Shown: positions 1-9,750 of the stretch, one piece after another
How positions within the stretch are numbered: position 1 is the stretch's first letter
How the letters are laid out: every line of letters starts with the position of its first letter
NCBI GenBank assembly: GCA_024663395.1
Contig: JANFAH010000024.1
Location: 186,001 to 250,000, forward strand
From: Pisolithus tinctorius
Taxonomy: Eukaryota; Basidiomycota; Agaricomycetes; Boletales; Pisolithaceae
DNA: 64,000 nt
Direction: 5' to 3'
Made by a program: the position numbers and the translations under genes
The notes under the pieces: model-generated
The model's input: the letters and a program-made list of their open reading frames with translations, nothing else
Databases searched by the model: none
What the model was told of the DNA's origin: nothing

Positions 1-1092
1 TGGACTCTACACCTGAGATCGACGCCGAAGCTCCTGAAGGAAAGACGTTCGAGGGAAGAATTGTCGAGGGCCAGGTTCGCCTGGAAGACGTTCACTTCCG
101 CTACCCCATGAGACCTACCGTTCCGGTCCTTCGTGGCCTGAACATAACGGTCGCACCAGGTACCTACGTTGCACTAGTCGGTGCAAGTGGTTGCGGGAAG
201 AGTACTGTGTAAGCTTACATGCATTTCATGTTGCATACACTTAATGTTGACATCATTGCAGAATTCAGTTAATCGAGCGTTTCTACGACCCTTTAGTCGG
301 CCAGGTCCTTCTTGACGGTCAACCTGTCGATGAGTGCAATATCCAGGAATATAGGAAGCAGATCGCACTAGTTTCGCAGGAACCTGTCAGTGTGAACGAG
401 ACGACGATGTGACAGTGTGGCTAATGGCTCCTTGCAGACACTTTACGCTGGCACCATCCGTTTCAACATCTTGCTTGGTGCAACCAAGCCGATTTCCGAA
501 GTCGCACACAAAGAGATCGAGGATGTATGTCGAGATGCTAACATCTTAGACTTTATCCAGTCGTTACCAGAGTAAGGGTTTGGCTTGATGTTTCCACTTC
601 CGTTCTGATTTCTGGCTCCCTAGCGGCTTCGACACTGAAGTTGGTGGCAAGGGTTCACAACTTTCAGGTGGCCAAAAGCGTAGGCATCATCCACTCCCGC
701 GAATTAGCTACACGTGACTAACTACGTCTCCACAGAACGAATTGCGATAGCTCGGGCTCTTCTTCGCAATCCCAAGGTTCTTCTGTTGGATGAGGCAACA
801 TCTGCTCTTGATTCCACCTCGGAGAAGATCGTGCAAGAGGCTCTCGATCGGGCTGCAAAAGGCCGAACGACGATTGCCATTGCCCACCGGCTGTCTACTA
901 TCCAGAATGCCGACTGCATGTACGTGTCCCCTTTCTTGTTTCTCTGGTGTTACATTTGGAAATATTGACTTGCTCCCGCACAGTTACTTCATTAAGGAAG
1001 GCCGTGTCAGCGAAGCTGGTACCCACGATGAACTTCTTGCATTGAGAGGAGACTATTACGAATACGTTCAGCTGCAGCTCCTGAAGAAATAG
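1..1092 (+). CDS. ABC transporter, C-terminal ATP-binding domain (partial gene, 3' end)
   Basis: This is the 3' end of a gene that starts before the window. Six exons can be read: 1-208, 262-385, 438-571, 624-679, 736-919 and 984-1092 (TAG). The five introns of 52-64 bp all have GT-AG ends and keep the frame. The product is an ABCB/P-glycoprotein-type nucleotide-binding domain. In order it shows Walker A (GASGCGKST, split by intron 1), the Q-loop (SQEP), the signature LSGGQ (read as LSGGQK), Walker B with catalytic Glu ([11 protein letters not shown]) and the H-loop (AIAHRLST). It ends about 30 residues after the H-loop, normal for a full transporter ending in its second NBD. The family is membrane-bound and exports lipids, drugs or peptides using ATP. 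The substrate cannot be told from this part, and the membrane segments lie outside the window. Confidence 0.93.
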
Positions 1093-1757
1093 GCAGTTTG
1101 ACACGAGATACGATACGTATATAGAGGATTACAGGACTATGTTTACAATCACGGCAGTACCTATTATGCGTACCTATGTACACCGATCTCAATTACTGTA
1201 CTTGTACTTGACAACCCTTACGGCAGGTCATTATGTAACCATTTCTGTCGACTCGAGGTTCTCACAACTGCTTCCATTTGTGGGAGGTTTGGGCGCGAGC
1301 ATTGCTTCCGGGAGGTCAAAGACCGGTATTGCAGATGTGTAGAATCAGATGACCAAGAACTTGAAAGTGCTGTGGATGGGGATCAACTCTGTTCTCTGTT
1401 GCCTTGCCAGTGTCAGACCCATGCGGTATCAGGATTCAATAGGGTCTCTCAAAGTTGGCGCATCAGCAAAGTTACAAGTAGCCTGCTTGTGTGATCCATC
1501 TGATTTAGTCTGACAAACTTTAATTTAATTCATTTGAATTCTTGGCACACCATTCAGTTATCTAGTGTCAGACATCTGGATTGTCTGGATTGTCTGAATT
1601 GTCTGCAGCAGACTGTATCAGACAAAGCAGACTAGATGTAACTTTCCTGATGTATGCCTACAGCTAATTTGTGGGTAGTCTTGCTGTAGGTGTAGGCGTT
1701 TCTTGGAGTGTTACAAAAAAAAGTGCATTACTCAATAATCCTACGAACGGTCCGAGG
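1093..1757. other. Intergenic stretch with short imperfect repeats
   Basis: No convincing gene. Around 1571-1616 there is a short imperfect tandem array built on ATTGTCTGGA-like units, followed by CAGAC/GTCTG words. Gypsy element A is inserted at 1757/1758. Confidence 0.6.
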
Positions 1758-2286
1758 TGTCAAGTACGGGGATTGTCCGGGTTGAGGCCGGACCGGAGAC
1801 CGAAGCGGGCGCGAAGCCGAGGGGTCGGGGTCAGGGGTGAAGTCGAGGATGCAGATGTTTGGACTGTTTGGACTTAGCGACTGAGGATACAGCGCTATTC
1901 CCTTGCGTGGGTCTCAGTCCGAGTCCGAGGCCGAGACGGAGTTATCAGAGGTGACTTAGTTGATTTCAGACTAAGGAGTACAGGCCGAGTATCTACGAGT
2001 TTATATACCAGAAGTAACTATAGTACGGAGACCGGTAATGCCGGTCTCGCAAGGATTGCTAAGAGGATTGGTAAGACAAGGATTACTAATGTATGACTAA
2101 GGTAGCGGAGACCGGGACAGAGTGGACCAGGGACAAGACCGGGGACAGGACTTAACCGAAATGACAGACACTGCAAAGCAGTGTCTACCGCGCTAGACCA
2201 ACTGGAGATGCGGGACAGGCGAGGCCGAGGCCGGACTGGGTGAGTGCGAGGCCGAGTCCGGCCGGGGTCGAGACATGGCTATGACA
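1758..2286 (-). repeat. 3' LTR of element A
   Basis: 529 bp, TG...CA, matching the right LTR. It holds a TATATA motif near 2001 and two perfect hairpins: GAGACCGG/CCGGTCTC (2028-2048) and AGACACTGC/GCAGTGTCT with an AAA loop (2166-2186). Plus-strand transcription from here would enter the antisense gene at 2425. Confidence 0.95.
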
Positions 2287-2424
2287 GTATCCCCCTCTTA
2301 GGGGTCGAACCCATGAGACCCCTGCGAGGATGGTGGGCTGAGTCCGAAAATCGGCTGAGTTTGAAAAAACCGATACTTGTGGCTCGCTAAGCCCTTTGCG
2401 TCTTTCTTTCTCATCCTATTCATC

Positions 2425-3478
2425 ATGTCCGACTCGAGGCCGATCGCTGCGACAGACAAGAACGACGAAGGCCGGGTCGTTGTTGACTGGACCCAGGTGT
2501 CGGACGACGCCATTCGATATGACACCGACGACGAGGAGGAAGTGATGAAGGCCAAGTCGAAGGAGAGGAAGAGGCGAAAGGCGGCAGAGCAAGCCCGGCG
2601 GGAAGAGCAGGCGCGACTGGAGGCCGAGAGAGTGGAGAGGGAGCGGATTGAGGCCGAGAGGGTAGCGCGGGAGGCCGAGGAGCAAAGGGCTCGTGAGGAG
2701 GAGGCGAGACGCAAGGCGGAGGAAGAGAAGGAGGCCGAACGAAGGCGCAAGGCCGAGGCCGACAAGGGTGATGAGGCCAGGGGAGAGGTGAAGAAGGTGG
2801 TTATGGACCCCGGGTGAGTGACTTTTTAACCTTATACGTACTCCTCCTAACAACGCTTTTAGTTGTACCCGCTGCGCCTGGGCCAACATCGTCTGCGAAT
2901 TCGTCGTAGACGGCAACAAGAAGCGCGTGGCCTGCGTGCGCTGCAACCAATCCAAAGGCAAGTGCCGGTGGCCGGGAGACGGGAAGGATGCCGAGGCCGG
3001 TCCCAAGGCCGCTACCAAGGCTGACAAGGGGAAGAAACGGAAGGCCGACGAGGAGTCGCCTGAGCCCGGGCCCAGCCAGAAGAAACGGGCAAAGTCGAAA
3101 CCGACCGAGGTGTTAGAGATCGACGAGCCCGAGGCCGGTGGGAGCGGGGAGAGGGAGGCCGGCGCCGAAAGGTACTCGGGCTTGGAAAACAAGCTCGAGC
3201 GACTGATCGAGGCCGCGGGGCTGATTGCCAACAATCTAGCCAGCCTTTTCGAACTTCATGAAACCGCGGTCGAGAATTCAGGCCGCATAGCCGACGCGCT
3301 CGAGTCGCTACTCGACGAGTCCTACGGTTTCGGCATGGCGGTCTCCCCTTCGGACTCGGGCTCATCTGAGCTCGATTCCGAAGAGCTGCGCGAGGAGGCC
3401 GAGTGGCTGAGGACCCATGGCGAGGACGAAGAGGAGGAGTCCGGCGGGGAGGATGAGTCTATGGCCGAAGCCGAGTAG
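2425..3478 (+). CDS. Retrotransposon-borne antisense gene: coiled-coil plus Zn2Cys6-like protein
   Basis: Two exons, 2425-2813 and 2863-3478, with a 49-bp GT-AG intron, give a protein of about 334 aa. The N-terminal part is acidic, followed by a long charged Glu/Arg/Lys/Ala helix. The intron falls just before a cysteine cluster spaced C-x2-C-x6-C-x12-C-x2-C-x6-C, which fits the fungal Zn2Cys6 binuclear cluster pattern. A Lys-rich stretch (possible nuclear signal), a second helical region and a very acidic tail follow. The gene lies inside element A, between the 3' LTR and pol, and on the opposite strand to gag-pol. It ends 181 bp from the pol stop (tail to tail). I chose the ATG in CATCATGTCC; longer readings need a non-ATG start. 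Function unknown: a DNA- or RNA-binding regulator or accessory factor is inference. A decayed relative is at 40760-41997 and a similar gene at 46974-48074. Confidence 0.8.
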
Positions 3479-3659
3479 TTTCGTATCATAGGGTCTTGTA
3501 GATTTCTTCCTGCAAATGTCATGGGCGGTGTCCGGTCCCGGTCTTCTATAGTACAGCAAGAGAAGACAAGAAAGAGAAAACAACCTAAGTAAGAGATCAA
3601 AGGAAACTAGATACCGATAGAAAACAGAAACAGAAACTAAGGCCAGTTGAGACCGGTCC

Positions 3660-6600
3660 TTATTGATATGGGCCGGGTTTACCGGGATAGCTGGAGTGAA
3701 ACTCTTGGACGAGTTCAGAAGCGTTGTCAAGCTCTGTAGCGAGTACCCAAGTAGTTTCTTCATCGGTCCCCTCATAGCCGGTCCACCGGACTAAGTATTG
3801 AAGCCAACACCGGCGATGCCGGTCGACCTTAGAGTTGAGGATTTCCGCTACCTCGAACTCTAGTTCACCGTCGACCTCGACTGGTGGGGGTGGTGGCTGA
3901 GTCCGGTTCGGGATGGTATTAGGGATGGCCGGCTCGAGTTGGGAGACGTGGAAGACCGGGTGGACTGCGCGCATTGAGTCCGGCAGGCGCAGTGTGAACG
4001 AGTGGGTACCGGCCTGAGCTATGACCGGATACGGCCCAAGATTCTTTTCTGAAAGTTTCTTGGAAGGCCGAGTTGACCGGAAGTATTTGGCTTTTACATA
4101 TACCTGGTCACCGACCTTGAAGTCCGGAGCCGGCATGTGTTTAGCATCGGCCGGTCCTTGATAGCGCTGTTGTGCGAGGGTCATCTCCTCACGTAGGTAT
4201 TGGTGCAGTGAGTCTAGGTCAACTGCATAGTCACGAGCCCGGGCGGAAGTGAGGTCGCGCTCCGGGTACACCGAGATGTTAGGATGGTAGCCCTTATTAG
4301 CGAAGAATGGTGAGACACCGGTGGTGGCGCTAGGGGCATTGTTGTATGCGAACTCGGCCAAAGGTAGTAGCTCGGCCCAGTTGTCCTGTTGGTAATTACA
4401 GTACACCCGGAGGTATTGTTCCAAGGTCTGGTTGGTCCTTTCGGTCTGGCCATCACCCTCGGGGTGGTAGCCCGAGGTGAAGTGTAGGCGCATATCTAAG
4501 GCCTTGCTGAGTGACCGGAAGAAGTGCGAGACGAACTCCGAGCCTCGGTCTGAGGTTACATGGGCCGGCACTCCGTGCTTCGAAAAGACATGGAGTAGGA
4601 ATAGCTTGGCGAGTTCTGGGGCTGTGATAGTGTCGTGGGTTGGGATGAATATGGCCTGCTTGGAGAGCCGGTCAACTACTACGAGGATGGCCGTGAAGCC
4701 GGTTGAGGCCGGAAGTTGCTCGATGAAATCCATAGAGATAGAATTCCATGGCTTCTCTGGCACCGGGAGTTGCTTGAGAAGGCCATAAGGTCGATGGCGG
4801 GGAACCTTAGCCCGAGCGCAGGCCGTGCAAGACCGGACACAGTCTTTGATGAACGTCCTGAGGCCGGGCCAGGTGTACTCACGCCGTATGAGTTCCAGTG
4901 TGCGGTTTTGGCCGAAATGGCCGGACAGGGGGTGGTCATGCTTAAGCCGCAAGACCCTAAGGCGGAGATCGTTTGAGTCCGGCACGTAGATCCTTCCATC
5001 AAGACGAAGGAAGCCGGTGCCATCTACTGACCACCGGGGATCAGACATGTCGGAGAGACGGATTTGTGAGACCGGGTCGTCCGGCAGTGCGGTCAGGATA
5101 TCATTATGAAGCTTCTCGACATCCATTAAGGCAACTGCTCGTAAGACCGGGTACTCTAGGTAAGTTGCGCGAAGGGAGACCGCTAGCTGTTCCTGGGTGA
5201 AAACCGGTCTCAGGTTCTGCGGGTTCACTCGGGCGTAGCCGCTATCCCCCTCTTTGGGGTAGACGTCCCATCGTCTAGTCAGGGCGTCGGGCTTAGCTCC
5301 GAGCTTACCGGGCCTGAATCTGATGATCAGATTGAATTGCGAAAGGAATTCAGGCCAGCGAGCTTGGCGACGGGTGAGTACTTTGGAGGTAGAGAAGTAC
5401 TCGAGATTCTTGTGGTCGGTAACAACGTCGACCGGTGAGGCCGAGCCCTCAAGGTAGTGACGCCAGGTCCGGAATGCTTCAAAAATTGCAAGCAATTCCT
5501 TATCATGGGTGTCATAATTCAATTCCGGGGCCGTCAGAGTCCGGGAGTAGAATGCGACCGGATGTATTTGGCCGTCGCCGCAGGTAATGGAAAGGATGCC
5601 GGCGATGGCATAGTCCGAAGCATCGGTCTCGACGGTGATAGGAACCCCGGGGATGAAGTGGGTTAAGACCGGCGCGGTGGTGAAGGCGGCCTTGAGGTTG
5701 CTGAATGATCGGCGGCACTCCTCGGAGAAGTTCCAAGGAGCCCCCTTGCGGGTAAGCCGAGTCAGCGGTACGACGATGTCCGAGTAATTAAAGATAAACC
5801 GGCGGTAAAAGTTGGCGAAGCCGAGGAAGGATTGTATGTCTTTGACCTTGCGAGGCTCGGGCCAATCGCAGATGGTCTGGACCTTTTCCTTCGACATCGT
5901 GAGGCCGGCAGGGGAAAGGTGGAATCCGAGGTATTCGACCGAGTCCGAGTGGAACTCGCATTTCTCCGGTTTCGCATAAAGGCCGTGAAGCCGAAGCCGG
6001 CGGAGGACTTCTCGGACATGCTGCTTGTGAGACTCCTTATCTCCAGAGTAGATTAAGATGTCATCTAAGTAGACGACTACGCAGACATCCAACATATCCG
6101 CGAAGATGGTATTCACGAAGCGTTGGAAGGTGGCCGGGGCATTGGTGAGGCCGAAGGGCATTACTAACCACTCGTAGGATCCATACCGAGTCCGGAATGC
6201 GGTCTTCCATTCATCGCCCGGAGCAATCCGGACGAGATGGTAGGCATGCCGGAGATCAATCTTAGTATAGATTTTGGCTCGGCTTGGTGAATCCAAGAGA
6301 TCGGAGATGAGCGGTAGTGGGTATCGGTCCTTCTTAGTGATCTTGTTGAGGCCGCGGAAATCTACACAGAGCCGGAGGGAGCCGTCCTTCTTTTTGACAA
6401 AGAGGACTGGTGCAGCATAGGGGGAGGAGGTAGGCCGAATGAATCCGGTAGTGAGGTTTTCATCGATGAATGTCCGGAGAGCTTGGAGCTCAACCGGGGA
6501 CAGCGAGTAGATGGTGCCGAGGGGCGGGGTTGTTCCTTCTTCGAGCTCTATCTTCAGATCATACTCCCGGTGTGGTGGGAGTGCCGAGGCCTTGGCCTTG

Positions 6601-7378
6601 CTGAATACATCAGCGAAGTCGTGGTACTCTTCCAGTACGTTGGGTAAGGCCGGAGGAGGGGAAGCCGAGGCCGATCGGGCTTGAGCTGAGTCCGAGGGGC
6701 GGAGCTGAAGTTGGAACTGGACGGACCCTTCTAGTTTGCAGGCGCGCACAAAGGCGGCTGCGTTGATCAGGGAAACAAGAGGGGCTTTCAGAGGGGTGCG
6801 AGCCGGGGAGTCGGAGACCGGTACAGATGGTGCGAGGCCGGGTTGGTCACTAGGACCGGGGTCAGGAAGGCCGGTGGAGACCGGGCCTACAGGGGGTGTC
6901 GACGGGGTTGGCATTCCTTGTGCAGGAGTCCGGAATGTTAGACTACTCAGTACCCAATCAATCAATGGATTGTAGTGGGTGAGCCAGTCATGTCCGAGGA
7001 CTATCTTACACTCAGAATCCAACGGGGCTAAGAACAGGGTTACCGGGGTGACATTGCCGGACGCGAAGCGAATATTGACATCTACTGCTTGGGTTATGGT
7101 GAAGGTGGACGTTCCATCGAAGAGCCGGAGTCGGATTGGTGAGACCGAGTACGGGGTAAACGAGTGTTGATTAACAAAATGATTATCTATAAAACAATGG
7201 GTGGAACCGGAGTCCACTAAAGTGCGAAGCCGAGGTATTTCTGGGTTTTCTATAGTGACATACGGGGTTAAAGAGTTCGGACTGGAAAGAGCGGACGCGT
7301 TGAGACGAGCCTCCAAGTTTGCACAACCGGAGTCAACGCAGCTCCCAGATTGTGCGGAGTCCTGGGAGCCGCTACCTA
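3660..7378 (-). CDS. pol: Pol polyprotein of element A (protease, RT, RNase H, integrase, chromodomain)
   Basis: Open frame of more than 1200 codons, uninterrupted. Domains in order: aspartic protease (TLVDSGSTHCF, later VLGHDWL), reverse transcriptase (VVYLDDILIYS), RNase H (ETDASDYA, DKELLAI, VTDHKNL), and integrase with an HHCC zinc finger (HPLSGH ... CTACARAK) and a DDE core (MDFIEQLP, TSDRGSEF, GQTERTNQ). It ends in a chromodomain-like module (ILNSKVDRH, YLVRWTGYEG, TTWV). The frame is -1 to gag and has no ATG near its start. It is open right from the slippery site at 7379-7385, so it is most likely made as a Gag-Pol fusion by -1 frameshifting. Every catalytic motif I looked for is present, so the enzyme looks functional. 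Confidence 0.95.
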
Positions 7379-7385
7379 TTTTTTT
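7338..7385 (-). promoter_or_regulatory. Predicted -1 ribosomal frameshift signal between gag and pol of element A
   Basis: On the minus strand the last gag codons are ACA AAA AAA TAG, giving the heptamer A_AAA_AAA in the correct phase (7379-7385). A 6-nt spacer TAGGTA (7373-7378) follows, then a hairpin with an 11-bp stem (7362-7372 with 7338-7348; one G-U pair) and a 13-nt loop. Shifting back one base enters the pol frame, which is open from that point. Confidence 0.85.
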
Positions 7386-8740
7386 GTCTCGGGGGTAGTA
7401 CCCGAGCCCGAGGCCGGTGCGGCCTCAGTGGTAGCCGCAGCGCGAGCTTTGGCCTTTCCGGTCTTCTTGGGGCATTTGTCAGCGAAGTGACCGGACCCTC
7501 CGCAGAACATGCAGAGGTTTCCGTCTATGCGACGCTTGCGTTCCTCAGGGGTAAGCTTTCCATCTTTGCCGAGTTTGCTAGGCTCGGGCTTGGACGAATT
7601 GCTGTTATTACTATTGCCCGGCTTCGATGAAGCCGGCTTGGGGGGGGAACCGGAGTTATTATTGTTGCCGGTCTTGGATTTATCTTGACCGGTCTTAGGC
7701 TGACTGTTACTGCCGGAACCTCCGGACTTGTTGTTGCTGGAGTTGGACGAGCCTTGGTGCTTACTCGCCCGCTGGACTTCTTCCTTGCGCTCCCAATAGC
7801 GCACATCTATCTCCTGGGCGAGATGACGGAGCTCGTGTAGAGTCCGCGGTTTACCAACTCGACAGACTTCGTCCTTAATTCGGTCTGGGAGTCCGGAGTA
7901 GAAGTGGTGGCGCAGCGCACCATCTCCGTAGCCTCGGACTTGCGAAGCAAGCCGATTAAAGTCAACTACGTATTTGTTAATGCGCTGACTTTCCTTCATA
8001 TGTAAATGGTCGAGCTGACTCTCGGCGTCAGCGACCGGATCGTGGGGGCCGAAGGTGGTTTGCAACTCCAGGACGAACTCCCGCCAGGAGTCCATCCAGA
8101 GAGGCCGGTCATCGGGGTCATCGAGCCCGAGTAAGTCTGGCTCGAACCACTCTAAGGCCATGCCTTTGAGGTACGACTGGGCGAAGATGACCTTGGCGCG
8201 GTCGGTCCTAAAAGCCCGGGGACGGTCTTGGAAATTGAGTTCGCACTGGATGAAGAAAGCGCGAAGTTTCTTTGGGTCGGTGCCGTCAAAGGTGTCGGGC
8301 TCGCGTAACTTGGTCCTGCTTGAGGACTCAGGACTAGTACGGGTATTGCGAGCCAACAGCTTGATGGCCTTTGCGAGACTATCGAAGACCGCGACCGCGG
8401 GTTCGGTGTCCGGGTCTGGGAAGTCCGGATCGTCCTCCGGATTATCATCACCGGGACCATTATCATCGGGGTCATTACCTTCTGGGTGGTTATCATCATC
8501 GTCGCCCGGCCCATCATCGCCGGGGTCACCCTCGGGGATGGGAGCAGTGGGACGACGTGGGGTGGGGGTATTGGATGTCCGGGCTGAAAAGCCCCTGAAA
8601 GGACTGACAGGGTCTGGGGAGCGCCTAGTGGTGCCCAATGCAGCTAGAGCTGTTTCGCGGCGAGCCCCACTGGCTGAAGCGGAGTTGGGGTTAGTGGCAG
8701 AACGACCACGGGGAGGTTGAAAACGAGTCTTGGTTGCCAT
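7376..8740 (-). CDS. gag: Gag protein of element A
   Basis: 454 aa from the first ATG after the 5' LTR. The N-terminus is basic, then a Pro/Asp/Gly-rich acidic linker. A retrotransposon gag capsid-like core follows (motifs FDGTDPKKLRAFF, ALEWFEP, FVLELQTTFG). Then comes a low-complexity Ser/Asn/Lys/Gly region and a single CCHC zinc knuckle (CMFCGGSGHFADKC) near the C-terminus. Gag packages the element RNA into particles. The stop TAG comes directly after the A7 slippery run. Confidence 0.92.
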   Translation of the reverse strand: MATKTRFQPPRGRSATNPNSASASGARRETALAALGTTRRSPDPVSPFRGFSARTSNTPTPRRPTAPIPEGDPGDDGPGDDDDNHPEGNDPDDNGPGDDNPEDDPDFPDPDTEPAVAVFDSLAKAIKLLARNTRTSPESSSRTKLREPDTFDGTDPKKLRAFFIQCELNFQDRPRAFRTDRAKVIFAQSYLKGMALEWFEPDLLGLDDPDDRPLWMDSWREFVLELQTTFGPHDPVADAESQLDHLHMKESQRINKYVVDFNRLASQVRGYGDGALRHHFYSGLPDRIKDEVCRVGKPRTLHELRHLAQEIDVRYWERKEEVQRASKHQGSSNSSNNKSGGSGSNSQPKTGQDKSKTGNNNNSGSPPKPASSKPGNSNNSNSSKPEPSKLGKDGKLTPEERKRRIDGNLCMFCGGSGHFADKCPKKTGKAKARAAATTEAAPASGSGTTPETKK

Positions 8741-8778
8741 GATGTTCTAGACCCACACAAGTGGCGAGTCTGAAATAC

Positions 8779-9307
8779 TGTCAAGTACGGGGATTGTCCG
8801 GGTTGAGGCCGGACCGGAGACCGAAGCGGGCGCGAAGCCGAGGGGTCGGGGTCAGGGGTGAAGTCGAGGATGCAGATGTTTGGACTGTTTGGACTTAGCG
8901 ACTGAGGATACAGCGCTATTCCCTTGCGTGGGTCTCAGTCCGAGTCCGAGGCCGAGACGGAGTTATCAGAGGTGACTTAGTTGATTTCAGACTAAGGAGT
9001 ACAGGCCGAGTATCTACGAGTTTATATACCAGAAGTAACTATAGTACGGAGACCGGTAATGCCGGTCTCGCAAGGATTGCTAAGAGGATTGGTAAGACAA
9101 GGATTACTAATGTATGACTAAGGTAGCGGAGACCGGGACAGAGTGGACCAGGGACAAGACCGGGGACAGGACTTAACCGAAATGACAGACACTGCAAAGC
9201 AGTGTCTACCGCGCTAGACCAACTGGAGATGCGGGACAGGCGAGGCCGAGGCCGGACTGGGTGAGTGCGAGGCCGAGTCCGGCCGGGGTCGAGACATGGC
9301 TATGACA
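8779..9307 (-). repeat. 5' LTR of element A
   Basis: 529 bp, same as 1758-2286 as far as I can see. It should drive gag-pol leftwards. The same TATA motif and two hairpins recur at +7021 bp. Confidence 0.95.
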
Positions 9308-9422
9308 CGAGGGTCCGAGGTTTGTGACTGATCGCTCAGTGCACAGAGGGGGGAACTCACTTGAATTCGAAACGATCAATCTTATTGTCTACAGCGTGGC
9401 CCACGATCATTCTCGTCTGCTA

Positions 9423-9453
9423 CAGTTGCGGACAAGCAAACTCAACTAGTTTT
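9423..9453 (+). repeat. Left terminal inverted repeat of the mariner-like element
   Basis: Starts CAGTTGCGGACAAGC directly after TA. It matches the reversed right end with 3 mismatches in 31. Confidence 0.9.
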
Positions 9454-9750
9454 CATGGTTGAGTTTTTCTGGCTTCGACAAACATCTAATACACATATAA
9501 ATGGTTTAAACAGATAATGTACATTCCAATCTTGACATCTGCATGAGCCAATTTTTCAAAACTGACAGCTGACCCTTGATCATGCCAAAAATTTGGCACC
9601 ACCCTTAAAAATGAGGCTAAAAATGCAAAAAAATGCGGAATAGACTGTATTTGCTGAGCTGGTTGTGTTTCTAGTGGCTCGGAGGTCAGAAGACCAGTGG
9701 CTGTGATGAAAAAAAGTGGCGCACCAGAGGTTTGAACAGTTTCTGTGACC

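Larger units (their letters stand above)
1758..9307 (-). mobile_element. Complete Ty3/gypsy chromovirus LTR retrotransposon (element A), 7550 bp
   Basis: Two 529-bp direct LTRs (1758-2286 and 8779-9307) start TGTCAAG and end ATGACA. I found no difference between them when comparing by eye. The element is flanked by a 5-bp target duplication CGAGG (1753-1757 and 9308-9312). Gag and pol are on the minus strand, so the right LTR is the 5' LTR. Only 38 nt separate it from the gag ATG. A purine-rich tract (AAGAGGGGGA on the minus strand) lies next to the 3' LTR. Integrase ends in a chromodomain, the mark of chromoviruses. All reading frames are open, so the copy is young and may be active. An extra gene (2425-3478) runs on the opposite strand next to the 3' LTR. 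Confidence 0.96.

Noticed and set aside
2416..3234. 272-codon minus-strand ORF
   Set aside because: It is the reverse of the antisense zinc-cluster gene; Leu/Ser/Pro-rich shadow of a Glu/Arg-rich coding strand, no domains.
8055..8720. 221-codon plus-strand ORF
   Set aside because: Shadow of the gag acidic linker (Ser/Gly-rich), opposite to a clear gag protein.
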